A DNA stretch of 8,775 nt from Chitinispirillaceae bacterium (GTDB lineage Bacteria > Fibrobacterota > Chitinivibrionia > Chitinivibrionales > Chitinispirillaceae), in the NCBI GenBank assembly GCA_016932075.1, contig JAFGDP010000054.1, positions 1 through 8,775 of the forward strand, read 5' to 3'. The notes beneath the pieces were generated by a model. That model ran no database searches. It was not told the DNA's origin and saw nothing but the letters and a program-made list of their open reading frames with translations. Numbering within the stretch: position 1 is the first letter of the stretch; the number at the start of each line of letters is the position of its first letter. The position numbers were made by a program, and so were the translations under genes. Positions 7,601 to 8,775 of the stretch are shown piece after piece.

Positions 7601-8342
7601 TATTGTAGTATGATGCGGCGGAAGCATAGTCCTCTTTTGTATAGTAGGCACGGGCCAGCTCCAGCGTAGCCTCCTGGGGCGAAGCCCCTTTATTAATCGC
7701 ATTCTTCAGGTATGCAATCGCGGAATCGGGCTTTTTCAGGTTGACGTAGGTTTTGCCGATTTTAAAAATAAGCTCACCATCAGGCCGTGCCGCGTTGGTT
7801 TTCTTGAGCAGCGCAAGCGCTTTGTCATACTTCCCTTCCTTGAAATAAATATTTCCAAGTTCCTTGTTCGCAATCGCATTTCCCGGATCGCTGGCAATCA
7901 CCTTTTCCAAGGCTGACTTTGCCTCTATGACACGATCGAGCGCTATGCATGCCTTTGCATATTCCCACGATGCCTCCGCAGTAAAGCTTATATCGAGCGC
8001 TTTCTTCGCGATAGTGAGTGCGTTATCCGGCTGATTCAGTCCGTTGTATATTGTTGCCGCTCCCAGAAGCGCTTCATAGTTCTTACTATCCATGCGCCAG
8101 GCGACGAGATAGCACGCCAGCGCCTTTTCAGGAACACCCAAGCCTTCGTTTGCCTTGCCGACCTTCACCCACGTCGCGGCATCGCGCTGCGCCGTGGGGA
8201 ATTTCTCGTCAGCGTATTCGACCGCCTCCCTGAACTTGCCCTCGGAAAGCAACTTGTCGAAGGCGGGATCGGCAATCGCAGGAATGCAGCAGACAGCAAG
8301 CAGGATGAGTATGAAACGGCAGACAGGCGGATAACAATACAT
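4650..8342 (-). CDS. Very large exported protein made entirely of about 35 TPR repeats
   Basis: TPR units are helix-turn-helix pairs of about 34 residues that stack into a superhelix binding other proteins or peptides. From ATG 8342 the protein has 1230 residues. Residues 1-24 form a signal peptide: Arg9, a hydrophobic core FILILLAV, then AIA before Asp25 as a likely signal peptidase I site. The rest can be divided by eye into about 35 units with almost no gaps, many carrying the A-x-x-x-Y...A-x-x-x-(Y/F)...P pattern, e.g. KELGNIYFKEGKYDKALALL and EALASLASCQAAAGMLSDAV. No enzyme, coiled-coil, anchor or beta-barrel domain is present; a short capping helix ends at KKAQR. Lys and Ala are abundant. 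An upstream in-frame start exists (8396), but AAGGAG seven bases before ATG 8342 and the signal peptide placement choose 8342. Location is probably the periplasm or outer-membrane inner face. Exact function is unknown; related TPR arrays act in envelope assembly, secretion or polysaccharide export. Confidence 0.93.
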   Translation of the reverse strand: MYCYPPVCRFILILLAVCCIPAIADPAFDKLLSEGKFREAVEYADEKFPTAQRDAATWVKVGKANEGLGVPEKALACYLVAWRMDSKNYEALLGAATIYNGLNQPDNALTIAKKALDISFTAEASWEYAKACIALDRVIEAKSALEKVIASDPGNAIANKELGNIYFKEGKYDKALALLKKTNAARPDGELIFKIGKTYVNLKKPDSAIAYLKNAINKGASPQEATLELARAYYTKEDYASAASYYNKSIAMGGMEARDYYHAAVANEKSKKTADAIANYDKAISLFGDDKSQEALLAREKVARDHIKKKNFPGALAHLEFIAAADAKASIVPDVYFLLADAYQGSRQGKRAIASLERAIALNKKNVGAYAALADLYEKNGMPDKAKKTFETMMSLSPNDPGVYLSLGQYNLKAKKYDEAFKNFERSLSLKRSAEAAEGMAIAAMSGKRFDIALDAAETAVALNPKAREAAAILSTLLMKRNAYKEAKPHLEALVKMDPGSMEYKEQLAECYAKTGEKAKLLDLDKKIVAGNSQNVASRLRLAQDADKRKDDAAALNLYRELFSLQPKNAKVLHRLYELSLKKKDLSGASMYISRYLQLRPTAEANRDYGDVLYRLKDYDGALAAYRNAIKLDPTIKGFHKRYAEIVIAKGQEDEVITALGRVVQAGEADFSTYHTLGMMYQKKKAWSKAVEMYQKALSLNPKSSEALASLASCQAAAGMLSDAVISYEQVIMMDAGAVDEIKELAKVYDKQGNAAAATKTYKKYFAKKPGDQDVAKMLGKLSYEAGKYADAAKYLAPVTYASAEDVDFGLMYASSLVKLKKNKDAIRVLSALKTLVTPRMPARATLLKMLAEAHEKEGQETVAANFYAEYTSLKGVHDPEAAFKSASLLEKSNPAAAQSIYERNIKQYPDDYRNFMRLGLLLSSNAATLNKAAMYLKRTTDLARNVPTVWLELAKMYEKLGKVNEELEAYRQFIANDPQHPEANKRMGIILAGKGQLTEAMIYLEIANTMMPGDPEVMTALAKGYTASNRFDEALNLLEKAKAKKPDDPDIRFGLFDLYQKTGKKQKAKEEMKQLVSMKRDNKVLMQYANACIVTGDLTAAETAIEDVLATEADNIEVLMLKGKVQTANKKYNEAIETYKEISYIDQDHAPSMAERAHVYLLQSKIQWAETFFQRALKADPKNARAEFGMALVCKVKKEMACYRDHLDRAKILDPFDQDILEEAKKAQR

Positions 8343-8349
8343 ACCCCTT

Positions 8350-8355
8350 CTCCTT
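8350..8355 (-). promoter_or_regulatory. Strong ribosome binding site of the TPR gene
   Basis: AAGGAG on the minus strand lies seven bases before ATG 8342, followed by a second purine block AAGGGG. It selects the signal-peptide start over the ATG at 8396, which would put about 18 charged residues before the signal sequence. Confidence 0.75.
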
Positions 8356-8402
8356 TTCGGCAGACAGTGATCAAATGACGGGCAACGGTATCTCAATATA
8401 TA

Positions 8403-8419
8403 ATTACTATAATAGTAAT
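8403..8419. promoter_or_regulatory. 17-bp perfect palindrome, possible operator of the TPR gene
   Basis: ATTACTAT, one central base at 8411, then ATAGTAAT: two perfect 8-bp half-sites in an AT-rich stretch. It overlaps the candidate -10 box of the TPR gene and lies about 60 bases upstream of its start codon. That fits a dimeric repressor site. AT-rich promoter DNA yields such symmetry by chance more often than average sequence, and no regulator gene is adjacent. Confidence 0.4.
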
Positions 8420-8440
8420 ATCATTTAACCGTGATGTAAA
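8412..8440 (-). promoter_or_regulatory. Candidate sigma-70 promoter of the TPR gene
   Basis: Minus strand TTTACA (8440-8435), 17 bases, then TACTAT (8417-8412). The -35 box matches TTGACA at five of six positions and the -10 box matches TATAAT at four, with ideal spacing. The surroundings are AT-rich, and a leader of about 60-65 bases would precede the ATG. Other -10 registers within the same tract are possible. Confidence 0.5.
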
Positions 8441-8519
8441 ATGGTTTATTGATAGGTGTTACTGCAAGAAAGGCCGTATTTCCCGGGCACCGTGCTGCAT
8501 GCGCCGCTTCGCATGACGC

Positions 8520-8545
8520 AAAAAACCCCCGCAGGATAATGAGGG
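8520..8545 (-). terminator. Possible rho-independent terminator, minus strand
   Basis: CCCTC at 8545-8541 pairs with GGGGG at 8530-8526 (one G-U pair) around a 10-base loop and runs directly into six T at 8525-8520. The short stem makes it a modest candidate. It would insulate the TPR promoter from transcription entering from the right. Confidence 0.42.
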
Positions 8546-8596
8546 CCATTTTCACTCACTTTAAGACCCGGTACCATTAATTTCAACGTTCCATTC

Positions 8597-8744
8597 GTCA
8601 TACCTGCCCCGGCTTTCGCTGGGGCAGGCTCCAGCCGGTATCCAGTTGGCGAAAATAGCAAAAAAAGCCTGATTGCAGGCTACTGCGCTTCGCTTCGTGG
8701 TCCTGCCTTGGTTCGGCAAGCTCACTACACGTCGCTGGAATGAC
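8597..8744. repeat. MITE-like intergenic repeat with imperfect inverted ends
   Basis: The left end reads GTCATACCTGC and the right end, reverse-complemented, reads GTCATTCCAGC: nine of eleven bases match. Just inside the left end is an 11-bp hairpin with one G-U pair and a four-base loop (8603-8628), then CCGGTATCCAG. GTCATNCC...GGNATCCAG hairpins of this style are widespread non-coding repeats in bacterial genomes. The right half holds another short hairpin (CTTG/CAAG) and an internal terminator. No transposase is present, so if mobile it would depend on a partner elsewhere. Copy number cannot be seen from one window. Confidence 0.5.
8660..8681 (-). terminator. Rho-independent terminator for a gene beyond the right edge
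   Basis: Minus strand AGCCTG, loop CAAT, CAGGCT, then a run of T (8666-8660, sharing its first T with the stem). This compact 6-bp stem with a tetraloop and seven T is the most canonical terminator in the window. It lies inside the repeat-like element, so it may be part of the repeat itself. Confidence 0.7.
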
Positions 8745-8775
8745 AGAAATTCTTATTCGTCCAATTCTGAACAGA

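Larger units (their letters stand above)
8441..8775. other. Right-end intergenic region without a gene
   Basis: No credible coding sequence is present. The one frame through it (minus, 8661-8446) crosses the hairpin repeat and has no domain. The stretch holds two minus-strand terminator candidates (8520-8545 and 8660-8681), a repeat-like element (8597-8744) and a 6-bp hairpin CATGCG/CGCATG at 8498-8515. The terminators imply a minus-strand gene just beyond the right edge. Confidence 0.6.

Noticed and set aside
8285..8342. Lipoprotein signal (LAVC) in the TPR protein
   Set aside because: The residue before Cys18 is Val, which does not fit the usual lipobox; AIA before Asp25 is a better signal peptidase I site. 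A relaxed lipobox in some lineages is not excluded.
8498..8515. CATGCG/CGCATG hairpin considered as a terminator
   Set aside because: No T-run follows on either strand: the six A at 8520-8525 give T before the hairpin on the minus strand.
8446..8661. 71-residue minus-strand frame in the right intergenic region
   Set aside because: It translates through the hairpin repeat (APAKAGAG), a common source of false genes, and has no other support.

Overview
The window comes from a bacterium, most likely a Gram-negative one with an outer membrane. It encodes a very large exported TPR protein, an ECF sigma factor with a membrane anti-sigma factor, and a UDP-glucuronate decarboxylase of the kind that supplies envelope polysaccharides. 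Base composition is roughly balanced GC/AT by eye. I cannot name the lineage: none of the proteins is diagnostic. An uncultivated Fibrobacterota-like or other environmental lineage is only a guess. All supportable genes lie on the minus strand, so transcription runs from right to left.

Reading in the direction of transcription, positions 8343-8775 are intergenic. They hold a mobile-looking inverted repeat with a nested minus-strand terminator, a second possible terminator, and an AT-rich promoter region with a 17-bp perfect palindrome. Next is a 1230-residue secreted protein (8342-4650) made of about 35 consecutive TPR units and nothing else, followed by a GC-rich hairpin terminator. After about 230 bp without a recognisable gene comes an ECF sigma factor (4422-3850). 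It overlaps by 14 nt a zinc-finger, single-pass membrane anti-sigma factor (3863-3333), and a clear hairpin plus T-run closes that unit.

Downstream lies a possible 39-residue membrane peptide (3142-3023) and a possible 34-residue leader ORF whose stop overlaps a TTG start. These precede a PfkB-family sugar-phosphate kinase of the 1-phosphofructokinase type (2908-1982), a UDP-glucuronate decarboxylase/UDP-xylose synthase (1904-966), and the first 299 residues of leucyl-tRNA synthetase (897-1), which runs off the left edge.

The sigma/anti-sigma pair forms an evident regulatory unit whose signal and regulon cannot be read from the sequence. The kinase and decarboxylase are close enough to be co-transcribed, linking sugar-phosphate metabolism with nucleotide-sugar supply, but a shared pathway is inference. 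The TPR protein looks like an envelope scaffold. Its position beside the sigma pair is suggestive, but a terminator separates them. I found no tRNA, rRNA, CRISPR array, transposase or phage gene. Nothing here convincingly forms a new multi-gene system; the least explained items are the TPR-only giant, the small ORFs ahead of the kinase, and the repeat at the right end.
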